From Bacteroidota bacterium (lineage in GTDB: Bacteria; Bacteroidota; Bacteroidia; Chitinophagales; JADJOU01): DNA of 64,000 nt. Made by a program: the position numbers and the translations under genes. A model generated the notes under the pieces. It did not search any database. It was not told the DNA's origin and saw only the letters and a program-made list of their open reading frames with translations. The stretch spans positions 186,001 through 250,000 of the forward strand of contig JADJOU010000001.1 of the NCBI GenBank assembly GCA_016713645.1, read 5' to 3'. Of the stretch, positions 63,870-64,000 are shown one piece after another; the stretch's first letter is position 1, and every line of letters begins with the position of its first letter.

Positions 63870-64000
63870 ATGAAAGCGCTATTCTCCTTCTTTGATCAAT
63901 ACCATGAAATCAGCAAAGAGTCGCGCATTGCCATAGAAGGCATTCTATCTGAAAAACACTATGCCAAAAATGAAATCTTACAAAATATAGGACATACATG
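63870..64000 (+). CDS. Crp/Fnr-type transcriptional regulator, N-terminal fragment
   Basis: Only the first ~43 residues are in the window: MKALFSFFDQYHEISKESRI, AIEGILSEKHYAKNEILQNI, GHT. The short helical lead, then a strand beginning with KNEILQNIG, matches the start of the cyclic-nucleotide-binding beta-roll in Bacteroidota Crp/Fnr proteins (typically ...YKKGEYLLREGD). The DNA-binding domain lies beyond the right edge. The assignment is by pattern and moderately certain. Confidence 0.6.
   Translation, partial: MKALFSFFDQYHEISKESRIAIEGILSEKHYAKNEILQNIGHT

Overview
The window reads as chromosome of a low-GC member of the Bacteroidota, most like the Chitinophagales/Saprospiria side of the phylum. 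The reasons are a gliding-motility ABC permease (GldF), a type IX secretion (T9SS) outer-membrane protein beside a PorU2-type C25 peptidase, several secreted proteins with T9SS C-terminal sorting domains, a DUF2795 protein, Bacteroidota-type -7 elements (TAnnTTTG) and no Shine-Dalgarno sequences. Most of the content is ordinary core metabolism interleaved with very large surface proteins.

Layout. 0-1.1 kb: a HAD phosphatase fragment and a Gfo/Idh/MocA oxidoreductase. 1.6-7.7 kb: three secreted proteins on the plus strand, the last a ~1490-residue RCC1/thrombospondin-3/cadherin-like protein. 8.8-19.7 kb: two giant minus-strand paralogues built almost wholly from a 100-residue (300-bp) repeat, arranged head to tail. 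20.2-24.8 kb (minus): amidohydrolase-like protein, radical SAM/SPASM protein, gldF, rimO. 24.9-33.6 kb (plus): a conserved hypothetical, a PorV/PorQ-family protein, porU2, tatA, gatA. 33.6-38.3 kb: accessory stretch with a YwqK-like protein, REP-like hairpins, a DUF2281/PIN toxin-antitoxin pair, a T9SS-sorted protein, a small lipoprotein and a 234-bp tandem duplication. 38.3-40.2 kb (minus): acetyl-CoA synthetase. 40.3-45.1 kb: an Ig-repeat T9SS adhesin with a strong terminator. 45.2-50.8 kb: an rRNA m5C methyltransferase, a c-type cytochrome lipoprotein, then a plus-strand run of amino-acid dehydrogenase, PEBP, CvpA and a serine-palmitoyltransferase-like enzyme. 51-58.3 kb (minus): a secreted two-module protein, a LytTR response regulator, two tandem beta-propeller T9SS proteins and a TPR-adenylate cyclase. 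58.7-64 kb: response regulator, PAP2 phosphatase, rplS, a methyltransferase with an HMA-like tail, RNase H, DUF2795, a Rossmann/DUF2520 protein and the start of a Crp/Fnr regulator.

A dominant property of the window is interrupted reading frames. Many genes, including essential ones (rplS, gatA, tatA, rimO), are complete in similarity but broken by single-base indels, often in homopolymers. The density is extreme from about 22.6 to 44.2 kb and lower elsewhere. Four further genes carry a single in-frame stop. Because essential genes are hit, I read most of these as sequence error and annotate each gene over its full extent, stating where the frame moves.

Functionally, the secreted proteins are the clients, and PorU2 with its PorV/PorQ partner is the processing machinery. 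The repeat proteins, Ig-repeat adhesin and RCC1/cadherin protein would form the cell-surface or biofilm layer. The most unusual items are the twin 300-bp-repeat genes with perfectly identical neighbouring units, the methyltransferase-HMA fusion, and the small accessory island around 33.6-36 kb.
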